Source of the DNA: Sclerodactyla briareus
Lineage: Eukaryota; Echinodermata; Holothuroidea; Dendrochirotida; Sclerodactylidae
Length of the DNA: 64,000 nt
Assembly (NCBI GenBank): GCA_026419785.1
Contig: JAODTK010001555.1
Span: forward strand, 186,001-250,000
Direction: 5' to 3'
Below, piece by piece: positions 25,001-38,400 of the stretch. Made by a program: the position numbers and the translations under genes. Within the stretch, counting starts at the first letter, position 1; every line of letters starts with the position of its first letter. A model generated the notes under the pieces. It was not told where the DNA came from and did no database searches. It saw nothing but the letters and a program-made list of their open reading frames with translations.

Positions 25001-25859
25001 ATTAGCTCTCCCAATTTAATTACAATCAAGAGAGAGAGGGAGGAGTGGGAGAGAATTGATATTATAGATGGTGGTTGAATATTTCGAAGACGCACGTCGT
25101 GGTCATATTCAGAAGCATACACGAACGATATCACATGCCATAAAATCCCGAATTTAAAAATGTAACGAACCAGTTTGGAATCAGCGTTCCCTTTATACTC
25201 GCTAAAAAAACCAAGTGGTGTTGTGACTAAAATGCTCTGGAACCTCGATGTGGAAGTAAAGTCTGGTGGCGGTAGGAGGCCTGCGTGATCTTAAATTCAA
25301 CACCTATATTAGAATTCACCTGATAGTCCCTGTGCGAACGCTGACGTGAGGCTCTGAAAAAAGGAACAGGACAAGTGGGGACGGAGAAAATTGGCGGACT
25401 ACGACCGTACGGCGTGCGTGATTACCTTTAATTGAGTATAATCACCTTGGATACAGTAATGATCGAAACCAGTTGGTTTGTATGCCAGCAATTACTCACA
25501 CAAACGGACCACAGGGAATTGTTTCGTTGCGTGAGCCAGGCATCGTACCAATATCGAAGTCATTCTATGACAGTCTTGTACCCCTCCAATTTTCCATTTG
25601 TTCAGGATGCAACGCAATTGCTCTCAATATGAAAGAAAAAACATTCGGAGAACAAAATTACCATCGAAGTAGTCTAGCAAGATTTTTGTTTTTTGGAAAA
25701 TATCCCATATTGTCAGGCTGTCAGCCAATACATCTTGCGTTTATTATTTTCATTCTTGCACTGCTGTAATTTGCTGTTTCGGTGTGTGGTCATCTAGCCA
25801 ATAGCCAATATTCTTCTTCATAGATGAGGGCTAGTGGCAGGGCGTTTTCATATTTTTCT
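22011..25859. other. no recognisable feature
   Basis: Long AT-rich interval. Frames of 60-117 codons are present on both strands, but none has a motif, a consistent codon pattern or paired splice sites. Confidence 0.5.
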
Positions 25860-25897
25860 AGGGGGGGGGGGGGGAGGGGGGGGAAAAAAAAAAAAAA
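25860..25897. repeat. poly(G)-poly(A) run
   Basis: About 23 Gs with one A, followed by 14 As. Such runs are prone to length errors. Confidence 0.95.
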
Positions 25898-27495
25898 TAG
25901 TCAAGCACGTATTTCAGACCGTTATTGAGCAAACTGTGAAGCTAGTAAAATATTACAGAATGCATTAGTGAAGAACGTACACTTGGCAAAAGGCAATTTA
26001 ACGTATATTTAGCGCTGTTGGTGTTTCCATTTGTAAGCCACGCTAGTAAGATCAAGAAACCCTGCCTGCGTGGTCGTAGATAACACCGGTGACACCTCAC
26101 CTTCTCTTCTCGACTATAATGCTTGGATGACATCGATGCAGTGGTTCGTCCATCCGAAGACCCCCATCCGAAGAACGATCAGGAAATTCTGGATCTGGCT
26201 GCTTCACCGGAACCGCGGGTAGTGAAAGGACACGGACTCACTTGTTCGGACTGCGGTGATGAGTCTGCCGAAAACATTCAGTTCTCTCTATTTCAATGGT
26301 AGCAAAACAAGCCATATATCATTGCAACGACAACATATCAAATCAGAGACAATTTTGACACAATTCTTCAGATCAATCTTGTTGCCAGTATTCAATTAGG
26401 CAATTAGACAATTTCAATGTTCTGCAACCTTGTCAATGTAGCCGTTCTAATTTTTGTTCCCAGGATGTTTGAAAGCAATAAGGCGTATCCGCAAAACTGG
26501 AACCTTCTGGAATCATAGTTAGCGTTGAAAAGTCGGGCTAGAGCAGTTTATTCATAGTATATACAGTCATAATGTATGTAAGGAATCAGGTTTTGGAGAA
26601 AGGGGGGTGGCATTCTCATTTTGTCAACGAATATTGATTTCTTAAAATCCTGATTACCAACAAACCGTCCTGGGGATAAAAATCAAGTTACTCGCAACGT
26701 GACCTCGCCAAGCCTCAGGCCCGTGGCCAGTCGCAAAATACTTGATTCAGACATTTTAGGCAGGTATAGTATGGGGACCTAAACATTAACTTAGTAGGCC
26801 ACTAGTTGAAAAAAAGAAAAACATCTTGCAGTTATTTGAAAAAAAGTCTACCGAAAAATTAAAATGATGATGTGAAAAACTTTTTTTAAAAATACTGCAA
26901 ACACTTTTTATTAGTCAATATTCAGCCAATGCACAATCGATTCTCATTGCTGATAATTCATTCATTAATTTCAAGCAGAGGACTAACAAGTCCAAAATGA
27001 CGCACAAAATGGCGGATTTCCAAAATTTTGCTCTAAATCAGGTAATTCGTACCCGTAGATCAAAGTTTGAGGTTCTGTGATAAAATTTTCAACTCTTCGA
27101 TAGAATCATCCGATTCGCATGATGTGTACATCAAATGCATAATGCTCAAAAGTGATATCACCTATATCAAATTCTATTACAAAGGTTGTGATAATTTTAC
27201 CCCACTATTTTATTAATACCGTATATCACTATATTATTAATTTGTCAACGTTACTCTAGGTTGGAAGGGGTGCGACACTGTGTTCCTACCATTGATGCAC
27301 AACGTTCAACAACTTTCAATGACAAACCTTCCAGAATGTTAATTATATAAAAAATAATTTCTGAATATAGCGCCACATACCAAAAGGCATCTAGCGCTTA
27401 CAATCTCGACTCTCCAAAACCATATAAGGTAGAATACATTTTAACGAAAGTGAACAGTAAAAAGAAGAAAGGAAAAAGATAAAAAAAAAGATGAC
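25898..27495. other. no recognisable feature
   Basis: AT-rich sequence with several poly(A)/poly(T) stretches. Confidence 0.5.
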
Positions 27496-27815
27496 GGTGA
27501 TTTCAAGGTCACCGAGGTCACATTAGTGATTTTTGGCGAAATACAGAGTCAACCGATCACACGAAACTCGGTGGTGTAACAGCAGTTTGTGTTTGTTTTT
27601 TTCTTTCGCAACTTTGTCGGATTTTAACAAAACTCGGCGGTGGATGTGGAAACTGTTTAGTCCTGAACAACCTGAAGGTCTATCTAAGGTCACAGGCGGT
27701 CAAATTTCCTAAATCATGCGATTTCTTCTCATTTTGTCCTATTCAAAAAACTTGGGAATGTGGACTACATGACTGAACAACGGGTAAGAAGCATTTTCAA
27801 GGTCACTGAGGTCAA
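27496..27815 (+). repeat. AGGTCA-type repeat, diverged, possibly family A or a relative
   Basis: CAAGGTCACCGAGGTCAC near 27503, TCTAAGGTCACAGGCGGTCA near 27685 and CAAGGTCACTGAGGTCAA near 27797 are direct repeats of the AGGTCA half-site, separated by blocks containing ACTCGGxGG and TTTAACAAAACTCGG. The general pattern resembles family A, but the inter-site sequence differs. Confidence 0.5.
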
Positions 27816-30800
27816 ATTGACTACTATAATGTGCTTCCCTTAACGAGGTCCAAAGGCCTGTTTTTCTGGCGAGATATACCTGTCGGCGTTTTACCCGCCT
27901 GCAAATTTCCGGTTTTGTTATGCTTTGAAGTGTGTGACAACTAGTGTGATTAACGTGTGTATTAGACGGGGTTTGTGTAGGGATTATCCATGGAATTGGG
28001 TAGTCGTGGGCCATTGACCATGTCTCTCATTCTAACTTTAAATAGTCGATGGATGACCTTTAGCGGTGTTTGATAATGACAGGTCGCATTCGAAACCAGT
28101 TAGGATTTGACAAATGGCAGCAACACTGTTATAACAAAGATTACGAAACGCTAATAATTCCAACCTTATCAATTTTAGAGAACACTCACCTGTATTATTT
28201 TTTTCGAGATTGTTGGAGTCGCTTGAATTAATTTTAACACGAAGGATAAAAACAAAAGTTTCTCCTATGTTGTCGTAAGGTGCATGATTAAGATATTTCT
28301 TATTTTCTTTCATTCCACTGATTTGTTTCCACCAGAAGTGGATCTACGATCTCTGACTTATGCAAATACTAACTAGCCGCATGTGAGAGGAAGTGTCCTA
28401 AAGAAGCCATTTTAGGGCTCAACGAAGTGGACCAGAGGGATTCAAACTATGTATTATTTACACGAACATGGAAAAAGAACACAACGAAGGAAACTAAAGT
28501 TCCACGGGCTAAGCAGCCTTCGCGCAGATCCAGGTTATTCAACCTCACACGCTTTTGAGCGATTGAATACAATTTTCGCGACAATATGACTGTAATTGTA
28601 TATATTATTATTAAATGGAACGAGACTTTTCACATCCGAAGATTCGACCTTCGAGTCTGTCTGGAGACCAGGCCAAGCTATAGAGAGCTATATAAACTAC
28701 TTTTTGGACAACGATTCGCCAAAGTGGAACGTGACTAACTGGTGGATGGAACACCTGCGAAAAAAAAAAAAAAAAATGTCTAAAGTTTTGACGAGGTTGG
28801 AGTCAATAATTCTAGCTCCCGGGTTGCCACTTTGCATCTCCAGTCCACCTGACGCGTTGGTGACATTCCATCAAATTAAATTAAACACGAACATTGACTC
28901 CTCGCATTGGGTACTGCCTAATCGCCGCTGGAACATTGTATTATGCTAAGTAACAAAGGAACATCTGTATAAATATAGAGATGGATTTCACGGACCTAAC
29001 TGGTGAGGGTTATGCTCAGTGGCGTACGCACCGGGAGAGTTGGAGATACTCATCCCCCATGAACCAGGGAATTTGAACACGAAAACTAGATTCCGTACTG
29101 TTCATCAGACGTTTTGAAATCAGCATTGGATCAGATGTTGAACCATGTCTTTAGGCGGCCATAAATTGCAGTTGAACTAATGGGGAGGGTGATGATTCCA
29201 TTCATGAAGTCGTTCTGCCCATTAAACCCTATCTTATCTCCCTCCCTTTCGCAATGAGTCCCTCGGAACGTAACTGATTACATACACCTGGGGTCAGTCA
29301 GGTTAGTCTTCAGGGCACACGAATCATCAAGCCAGTAATCTCGAATTCCCAGCGAGCAATTGTTTCTGATATCTCATTCGGGTACTATTTCACAAATGCG
29401 CCAGTTTACTCTGTTACTATTCACCGATTAATAATTGCATATTCGCATATCCGATGGGGGATTGTAATGAAAGAACTGGGATGAATTGCTGCATAACTAT
29501 GGTATTAATTGACATGTATAGGTAATCTTTAAACTCGCACAGATGAAAAAACATTTTATTTTCAAACCTTACACATTAATTTGAAAGTTTCGACTTTTTC
29601 GCCTTGTTAATTTGTTGGTACATTTATATATGCATAGCTAAGGCAGGTATGTTGTATCATTTGGATAGAAGATAGGCATTCAAAAAGGAGATCCATCTTG
29701 AACATTCTTCTTCTAGACAGTCTTAATCAATTAGTTTTTCCTGTTTCGTAATGATTTCGTTTTTACTGGATACTTTAAAAACAAAACATAATAATACCTC
29801 CTAGTTCTCTGTATATTTGTTTGTACTGGGCAGGCTCGTGTGGTTTCTTTTAAGCTATAATAATAGTGCACCTATGGTATTTATTCCTTTTTGATGTATC
29901 GAAATCGATCTGGAGTTTTTATTTCCGTAATGTTCCGACGAGTACGTTACTGATACTTGGATAACTGAAGCCAAGTTCCCCAGTCCGTAAGGCCGGGTTA
30001 CTTACACGATAGGCCGTATGTAATATAGATTGCCTGTAGGTTACAAAACGGTTCTAATTCCCTTCTTATTTAGTAATTCAGTCACAACTGGAAAGGGTGT
30101 GGTATACTGTTGTCTCATTCAGGTTTTGAGTGGTAAAGGTATTTTTGTAATCTGGAATGCCCGTATAGGCGGGGGTAGACAGAAAAACATATATAGCTAC
30201 TGAACAATCTCAAAGGTTGGTGCACTAAATGTCGCCTAATTACAGTGTGAACAAATACTAACCGTAGTACGAATCGGATGGAAAAAATGACTTATGCGAA
30301 TTACAATATAATGAGGGTCCCTGAATATTACACGCAGGTTAGATTTGGCGTGAAGACCGGCTCACAAGAGTTACCGATATTGATAGGGAATCCCACTGCA
30401 CTGAACCCCGACCCAATCTTTAGACACCATGCACGCCCCATTCAAGAATTTTAGCTAAGATAATGGGTACTAAATGGATGCGAATTGGAGAGTGCTAATA
30501 TAACTTTTATGTAATAAATACCGGACGAATGTGACTCTTGAATACTTGTGTCATTGAATTATTAGGCTACTATGATTACCGAATACCTATTAGGTATATC
30601 TTCAATCCATTCCTCCATATGTTCGCTAGAGATAGTGACGTTTTTCTCTTTCCATTTTCATTATTAAGGTAATCCTATCAAGATTTTCTTGTTTGTCCCT
30701 TTGGATATCAATTTGAGAGGTTATAGGAAGGGTTGATTTACACTACGCCTTGTGATTTTGTCAGCCTGCTATACGAATTAATACCTAGAGACGAGCGACC

Positions 30801-31128
30801 TTGGCGGAAGGTTTGTCGGCTGTTTTGAGTTTAGTGCCCCCTCGGGCGCGCTGGCAAGATGGAACGGAGAGCAAGCTCTCGTGTTAGAGGTGAGCAGGGC
30901 CAATTAGATAATGCTTTAATTGCTCAGAGTACCAATCATGTGGTGAACCATACTATATTGAGTAATCTCGTGTAGAACGTCTTCCGCCTAATACGTCACC
31001 AGCACTGCGAACTGCGAATCTGTGTTCTTTTATTACAAATATATAATCCCATTTCGATTCTTCAAGCCATGTATATACAATGATTCATGCCATGCAACAG
31101 AGTCATTTGCAAGTAGGCTGTTAATGTT

Positions 31129-31130
<2 letters not shown>
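27816..31130. other. no recognisable feature; poly(A) run
   Basis: Poly(A) at about 28760-28775. A 117-codon frame at 28596-28949 crosses it and is not supported. At 29014 the motif CAGTGGCGTACGCAC resembles ends of some DNA transposons, but no partner end was found. A short ATG context with a GTGAGC donor near 30858-30890 is unproven. Confidence 0.45.
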
Positions 31131-31212
<82 letters not shown>

Positions 31213-31238
31213 TAATAATAATAATAATAATAATAAAT
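31131..31238. repeat. (AAT)n microsatellite
   Basis: About 35 AAT units with two interruptions. Confidence 0.97.
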
Positions 31239-31699
31239 ATATATAGTTCTTATATCAGTATATAGAGCTTTTTACCTCCTCGCAGGACAGGGATAAAAGC
31301 GCTTTACGGATGTAGACTAAATAATTTTGTAGACTAAATAATTTTGTTTTTTCCACCTAGTTTTCCGGGTTTATAGGTGCAACATCAGTGCATTATGCGA
31401 CACTATGACAACCAAACTCCACTCGATTAAGGGAATACCTCTAAGTATTTTTTCCAGTATTTTTAAAGTATTTTCAAGTTTAATATGGTCATAGTAGATA
31501 TGAGGTCTGCGGGGGAGAGGTGTTCCGAGTGTCCTTTTTGTGCACCATTTGCACGCATAAACACACCCACGATATTATTCCATAAATGACAAACGATGTC
31601 ATTATATGCTTAAGAATGAGCCAGAGCCAAAAGACAGTGATTCCTTGACTCATTTCTAAAACATATGACCAGATACATGACAAAATGGGATAATGCACC
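31239..31699. other. no clear feature; flank of repeat family A
   Basis: May include a very worn family A unit at its right edge. A direct repeat of GTAGACTAAATAATTTTGT occurs near 31312-31346. Confidence 0.4.
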
Positions 31700-32050
31700 A
31701 GCTCGATGATATCTGGACTTATCGTGTCCACAATGTTTGCAGAGTGTGACCTATGCTGATTCGATGACTTCGACCTGACCTGACTATAAAACAATAGGGA
31801 CCATGTACTCAAACCTCAAACGCACATACCAAGTATGGGGTATGGGGTATTACCAAATCCAGCTTGATAGGACCAAGCGTTCTGGACTTATCGTGTCCAC
31901 GAGGTTTTCCGATTTGATCTCTGGTGACCTCAGATGACCTTTGACCTGACTTCAAAACAACAGGAATCATGTACTCACCATGGGAAACCCCATATAGTAT
32001 GAGCTCCATCCATCCAGTGGGGTTGAGATATCGTGTCCACAAGCAAGGCG
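31700..32050 (-). repeat. ~170-bp tandem repeat family A, minus orientation
   Basis: Two units plus a partial third. TCTGGACTTATCGTGTCCAC occurs near 31712 and 31881 (169 bp apart), and ATATCGTGTCCAC follows near 32029. Between them lie GACCTCAGATGACCTTTGACCT-type AGGTCA half-sites and AACA.TAGG.ACCATGTACTCA. The reverse complement aligns closely with 2567-2760. Confidence 0.8.
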
Positions 32051-32051
32051 T

Positions 32052-32055
<4 letters not shown>

Positions 32056-32090
<35 letters not shown>
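32056..32090. repeat. (CA)n microsatellite
   Basis: About 17 CA units directly abutting the family A repeat. Confidence 0.97.
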
Positions 32091-32092
<2 letters not shown>

Positions 32093-32196
32093 ACACACTC
32101 ACTGCCATGACTGCATAGATTCCTGGACTGTCGTCAGGAATCAAAACGGGGTAGATATTTTGATGAGTTGTTTGTTAAGCTGATTTCCTCACAAGT

Positions 32197-32324
32197 CCCC
32201 CCCCCCCTTTTCTTCGCAACCCATGACTTGTAATGAATTGACAGAAATTTGACTAAATTGGAAGCATATTGACTTGCAACCCCCCCCCCCCCCCCCCCCT
32301 CCAACCCCCACCCCCCCCCCCCTC
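32197..32324. repeat. poly(C) runs
   Basis: C-runs at 32197-32206, 32280-32299 and 32311-32322, within a 130-bp stretch. Confidence 0.95.
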
Positions 32325-33403
32325 CCTATGACAGCTTCCAACGAAAAGGAAAGCCTATACCCGCCCTTTCCTTTCTCCCTGACAATTAGAAAAAAAGATG
32401 AATAGGCACAAAGTGTTACTTTTCATACAAAACAAGTTATCCGGTAAAATATCCTCTTCCCCCACTCCTGAATTATGACCCCAGAGATAGCGAGACTGCT
32501 AGAAATGTATTCAACCCTCAGAAAAGATGTGAGGGGGACACACCATTTTTTCAGCGGAAATGATCCCTTTCCATCGGAAGCAAATCCCACAATCAACCGA
32601 TTTGAATATTGCACATATATACCTAATAAAAGAAAAAGTGACTGCTTGTTCTACGATGGGAAAGGGTTAACCCTTGTGGCTCTTTTCCGGGGGTGGTCGG
32701 TACACTAAGAGGTAGTGTGGAGTATTGGTCATAATTTGATTCTTTGTTAATTACAACATTTCATTCAATTAGATAATACCTCAAGTGAACTCATATACTC
32801 AAATACTTTTGGACAATACCTATCGGGTCAGTTTGAAGACTTGTTCCCCTCCATAACCACTGGCAAAATAATGAAAAGTGGCATATGTAGGCCATGTAAT
32901 GATTCAAAACATACGTTAATGTGAAGGTGATGCATTGAATTTGATGCTTACACTTGAATTCTTGAACAAATTAAACCTAAATTATTCAAGATAACACATC
33001 ATTCCAGACAGCACATACTTCTAAAAAAGGGTATATTATAATGAATCAGAAGTGCCATCACAATCGACGGATAATAAATAATACAAACATCGTGTGGAAT
33101 GTTAAACCAAACCATAAGAGTATATCGAATTTATATTGGGCATAATTAGTGACAATACACCGCCATTCATGACTGCATTGAGGCGATTATTTTGTCGTAC
33201 GACATGTAAAAGTTCCTTGGGATGCCGTTTTTGCGACTATTAGTGATAGATAATTTTGCACGACGACTCGAACGCAAAGAGGGTCACGTGATCAGTAATC
33301 AGCTGTGTTGTCAAGGGATACGTAAATTTGTTTACAGAATCAGTGCATAGCAGTGGGCGTGGCCTAACTATCAGTCTCTTAGACTGTTAGCTCTGTTCGA
33401 GGA
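32325..33403. other. no recognisable feature
   Basis: AT-rich sequence left of the LTR at 33.4 kb. A 77-codon frame at 32475-32708 is unidentified. Confidence 0.5.
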
Positions 33404-33661
33404 TGTTATGGTGTTACATGACTCGTCAGCCAATCAGGTCCCTTAATTAATAGCTAATGACGTGATTATCTAACATTAACAGTTGACTAAAACGCACCCA
33501 TTGTAGCTTTTCGTCAGTTGCTACCACAATAAATCTATCCGTCTTCGCTTGGCCAGTCGGCCTGACCCAGGGTCCTTATGGTTTCATGTTGGATGATTGT
33601 CACTGAGACAGTGCGTCGTCTTACGAGGTTACGACCAGTGAACGACCTCAATGGAATAACA
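33404..33661 (+). mobile_element. LTR of an LTR retrotransposon (BEL-like?)
   Basis: A 258-bp block bounded by the perfect 6-bp inverted ends TGTTAT and ATAACA, with an AATAAA signal near 33530, as expected for a retrotransposon LTR. It is followed after a few bases by TTTGGCTTACTGTCGG, which could be a primer-binding region, and then by a gag-like start. No second LTR copy was found in the window. Family is uncertain, with BEL/Pao suggested only by the TTTGGC-type region. Fossil. Confidence 0.45.
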
Positions 33662-33900
33662 TTCGTTTAGTGTAGTTTGGCTTACTGTCGGAGAGTCAAA
33701 CCCACTTAGCGAGAAAAATGTTTAATGAATTGTCACTGCAAACCGACAAATTGTCTGCTCATCCGCCAGCCAGTAAAACAGATAGCATTGACACAAGCAT
33801 GCGATCCTATGAGTTGCGAGATCTTATTGGCAATCCAGTGGGAATGTCGTCATCTACAAGCTCAGAGGCAACTTTAAAAGAATTGCCAACTAAAATCTAA
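33662..33900 (+). pseudogene. gag-like start after the 33.4-kb LTR
   Basis: Leader followed by a frame that opens at ATG 33718 (MFNELSLQTDKLSAHPP) and is rich in Ser, Thr and charged residues, as gag N-termini often are. No capsid or zinc-knuckle motif can be seen. The rest of the element is not recognisable downstream. This is a broken remnant, and its identification leans wholly on the neighbouring LTR. Confidence 0.3.
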
Positions 33901-35843
33901 TGATCTGCGAGTCTTCCCCTTGTTTCAAAATTTGGAACCATTCGATCGGTTATTCCGAGATAGTGAGAAATCCTAATCTCCGACCACAACAAAATATACG
34001 AACCTTCACTTCAATACCACTAGCCAATCAGAAAATAAATCCGAAGGCCTCGCGCACCAGCTGGACACATTAACAATGTTCTTCACTCCGAATTATCGGA
34101 TTGTCGGTTCCACGGCTATAACCCACATTTCGTGCAGGCGCTTGTCGCTCATTCAGGAACCTCACATAACCGTGGGCAACAGTCATCGGAATTGAGCGAA
34201 AATCACGTTTTTGCCGTATTTCTATCGCATGAAGGTTCCATTTGCTGTAAGGATACGAGCGCTAAAGTAAATAAACTGCGGAATTCTGGCAAAGGGTCCG
34301 CATACTTGTGTGGTACTCATGGCTACAAGCGAGTTGGTCGACGGAATCTTGGCTATTTAAATTATTCACAAAAATTGGTTACGGTGATTAGCTAATACAG
34401 TCAGACGACACTGGGTACAGTGACTGTTATATGGTAATTGCCAAGAGGAGTTGTTACATATATAAATGATAGCAATAGCGTTGAGATAACAGCTGAACTA
34501 GAAGAACAAATTAAAAAGATAAGTCCCGACGTCCCCAACTCCTCCGTCCACCATGATTTATTAGGATTCGGGAATGAATGTTGTTCATTCCGTACCATTT
34601 CACATGCCACCTAATAGAATGTCCCAGAAACCACTGACCTAGCTATTTGCTGATATGGTCGAAGGAACCTTACAGGACAACTGCAGGATGATTATAAAGG
34701 AGGCTAAGATAATAGCTGGATAAAAACTGAATGCGTCAGTTCAAACCGGAAGTTCAAACGACTTTCCGTTACAAAGTTATAGTCCTTTGAAGTCTGTGTA
34801 TTGTGGCGCATGTGTATTGCGCAAGATCGAAAGGCATCCATCATGCAATAATATTTGATGTCATACTTGCACAACCCTGCAAACATTCTTTGTTTTCCAT
34901 TGAAATTCAAACATTAAGTTCATTCGAGAAGCATTAAGTCTATGGGAGAGCATTGCTCGGAGCATTGCTGTAGTGGGCTGGTAGGTGTTGATGGTTACTT
35001 TGGTGAGAGAAACAACAACATAACTTCTTTCGGCTAAATGTTGACCTTATTAAACAAAATGAAACAATGAATATATAACATAATTTCCCGTGTTGTCCAT
35101 GTGTGACGTCTGCGTTATTGCGCAATTGGGAATTCTCCCCAATTTCTTTGCTCAATGCCCCAAACTTTGGAGGCAAATAACTTCACGTAGGAACTTCGTA
35201 TTGAATGGGGTTTTGGACCTATAGATAGAGTTTCCCATTCTCCACAATATAACCTCTGTTGTATCTAAGCCTGCAGGTGTCCTCTGGCAAACTGAAAAGG
35301 AGCTCAGAAAGAACAGAAAGAGAAATTTCAAACAATGACCCTTCCTTCGTGACGTTATCTGGTGTTTCCTGATTCCAATTCAGAAAACTTTTCCGAGAGC
35401 TATTCAAAGCTATTTCGTGGCCACTTTGAGTTGTCTGTGAGCACAAAACAGTAATGACGTGGACGTGTTGACAAACTGGGCACATGGGAACGTAGAAAAC
35501 CTTATGCGGCTCCTGCGAGTTCGCCCGTGGAGTTCTCGAGATTAGGCTGACGTGAACATCAGGCTTTACGATGACCCCGGTCGATTGTTGGCCTGTATTA
35601 CAGCCGTATACGTGGTGTACGTGGTTACCACGGTGTTACCCACCCCAACACCCTCGTGGTCACTTCGTCAACATGTCGTCTTTCAGAATCGACCTCTGTT
35701 CGTATATTATGTTTTCATCGCGTTTCGTCTTCAGGACAACTATGAAATCATATTGTGCTCACCAACGTTCTCACTTTGACCTGAACCAAATATTACGTTT
35801 GAATTAATTGATCGAATTACATACCTAACATACAATACATACT
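33901..35843. other. no recognisable feature
   Basis: The left part could be more of the worn LTR element, since the frame at 34132-34395 is somewhat gag-like in composition, but no motif confirms it. Confidence 0.4.
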
Positions 35844-35901
35844 ACATACATACATACATACATACATACATACATACATACATACATACATACATACATA
35901 A
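35844..35901. repeat. (CATA)n microsatellite
   Basis: About 14 CATA units. Confidence 0.97.
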
Positions 35902-36755
35902 GCTGCTGATCTCTTCATACAGTTTTAGGACAGTATCTCTAAGAATTATCCCCCATTTCTCAAGGGAATGCTACTCTAGAGTAGCAATTCCCTGATTTGT
36001 CACACGATGCTGTTTCGTGGGAGGTAAATCCTCGAAGAAAGCTACCCCACAACATCAAATGATACAGTGTGGGTATTGATTCATCGTCCGAGCAATATGA
36101 GTATCCTTTTACCAGTCGAAAGACTCACATTCCCAACCAATGTCGTATTGCTTAGAGCAGAGCAGATCGGTAGAATCTGGCACGTACAACTGGAACTCGA
36201 TCGTCGGGCTGTAACAGTACGGAATCAGATGAACCTACTCGTTGTTTTCACACGGTAGCAGGATTATCACAGCGCTATATTGACTGCAATAGTCATATTT
36301 CTCTTGATATGACGTACGCAACTGAATAAAGTTTAGGTAGTGTCAAAAAATGAGACACAATCGATATGATGTGATTTCACTCCACGGGTGCCCCGAGTTT
36401 CTATTTTACAAAGAGAAAATTAAACTGAAACAATGGCAAAGGTATTTCATATAATGGGATCCATGCTGCAGTATTTCGCAGGATAGTGCTGACGTTAAAT
36501 TTTAAATTAAAAAAAATTGACAGGTTTTTTTTTTTCTGTTGACAAAAAACGGACAGGGGTAGAAGGCAGTAAGTATATCTCTCCCAACAGCAAAACTAAG
36601 GCTGTCAAGAGTCACCATCGGAGCGCCGTCTAGTACCCCTTTCAATTCGGTTTGTGCTAGTGTAAATACACATTATTGTGGATAGGCTGTGTGTTTACTG
36701 TACGAAGTCCGCTTGATCGGGAAGGGGGAAATTCGTGGTATTCAAATGAACGAAG
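35902..36755. other. no recognisable feature
   Basis: Includes a short inverted repeat, GAATGCTACTCTAGAGTAGCAATTC, near 35966 (two complementary ~10-base arms). Confidence 0.5.
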
Positions 36756-36993
<238 letters not shown>

Positions 36994-38089
36994 AGGATAG
37001 TGGATAGTGGAGAGTACAGATATATAGGTTAGTGGAGAGCCATGGCTCAGTTGAAGTCCTCCTTATCAGTAATTGCGTCAGTTTGATATTGACCCGTGAC
37101 AGCTTTTAAGATGACGGACGACTTTATTTCCCACTTGGGAACAACGCAACGCTAGATCAGGCCTACACACACAGACGCACTTGTGGTCCACAGGACATCC
37201 CTATCGAGAGACATAGCATGGTCTTCGCGGAAATTACATTCACAGTTCATGATAAAATTCAAGGCAATGAAGATTGGGCTGGATTGTGAAAATGTATAGC
37301 TTTGGTGTTCTGTCCCCCTTACACAGCAAACATGCAATCGATTCTGTGTTTGCAGCTCGTCAATTGGATGTTGATCATGTCACTGGAGCCGCATCCTGCC
37401 CAATCTGTTTTCGTTTTACACATGGAAAGTAAAATATGTATACCTATTTCCATGCATTGCCATAGTATCAGTCGTTCTGGTGAAGGACGGTAGTGAAAAT
37501 TCACCAATATGCCGAGTTGAGGAGAGCGTTTTGGTATGTTGTTCACATATTTCATAATGGTCAATGGATTTATTGACTTCCCGCCATCGTTGTTTTGTTC
37601 GCTCATCAGCCCCTCTTGCTGGGCCTCCCTAGCAAAATCTCTCATCATGTTTAGTCTGCACTACATAAAATGTCCCCGGATTTGACATTCATATCAAAAT
37701 ATCACTATTGAAGTCCATTATAGCGATGAGCGAACGCTGATCGGACCAACGGGATATCATATGTTGCTGTTTTTCACGAGGAGAAAAGAAAAAGGCGTAT
37801 CATGAAATGAAGTTCATTTGGATTCTGACGTTGTTCCCGCATTACTACCGCCCTCCGTCAACAAGCCTGAACCATTCCTTTTTGCAGCGATTCTTGCATT
37901 TTCAACGATTCGTATCGATCGAGTTATTTGTTTCAATCATGAAATACTATATAGCAGTATCGCGAAGTGTCACGGCACCTATCATGCTCTTCTCCAAGAG
38001 TTGACTTCTTTGAGCAGACTTGGAGCATAATATTTCATCACTAGTTTTCAACAAGATATCACCAATTATGACATGCAGCTGCTGGTTCA
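36994..38089. other. no recognisable feature
   Basis: Frames of 63-109 codons on both strands without motifs. Short GGATAGTGGATAGTGGAGAG repeats lie next to the AT tract at 36997-37040. Confidence 0.5.
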
Positions 38090-38400
38090 ATAGTAACGAT
38101 GAGATAACCAAATCAAACTTTATCACATCTCCAGCAAGTTAGATAAAGTCCATACTTGATATGCGGATTCCCCATAATGACGACATGTACCGTGTCGTTT
38201 TAGGTTCATGTCAAAGGTGATCTCAGGTCACCAGTGGTCGAAGTCTGACAGCCATGTGAATACGATGAGTTCGAATGCTTGGTCCTATGGGACAATTCCG
38301 ATATTTATTTCTGCCAAAATTGTGATAACGATAACCCGAGGCCGACAGGCAATACTTGGTATGTAGGTTCCACATAGTGAGTAAATATAAACCTATAAAC
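38090..38400 (+). repeat. ~170-bp repeat family A, + orientation
   Basis: CCATACTTGATATGCGGATTCCCCATAATGA.GACATGTACCG..TCAAAGGTGATCTCAGGTCACCAG..GTCGAA.TCTGACAG, then GTGATAACGATAACCCGAGGCC and a start of another unit. Block order and half-sites are those of the units at 2.4-3.0 kb. Confidence 0.65.

Noticed and set aside
28596-28949. 117-codon frame with a Lys run
   Set aside because: The Lys run is a poly(A) tract, and the parts on either side show no similarity to a known family.
29014-29060. CAGTGGCGTACGCAC, resembling the end of some DNA transposons
   Set aside because: No inverted partner, transposase or target duplication could be found nearby.
30858-30892. Possible first exon (AAGATGGAACGGAGAGC.. 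then GTGAGC)
   Set aside because: Good start context and a donor-like site, but only about ten codons and no downstream exon to join.
31809-32090. 93-codon minus frame beginning with a Cys/Val run
   Set aside because: It is made of the CA microsatellite and repeat family A.
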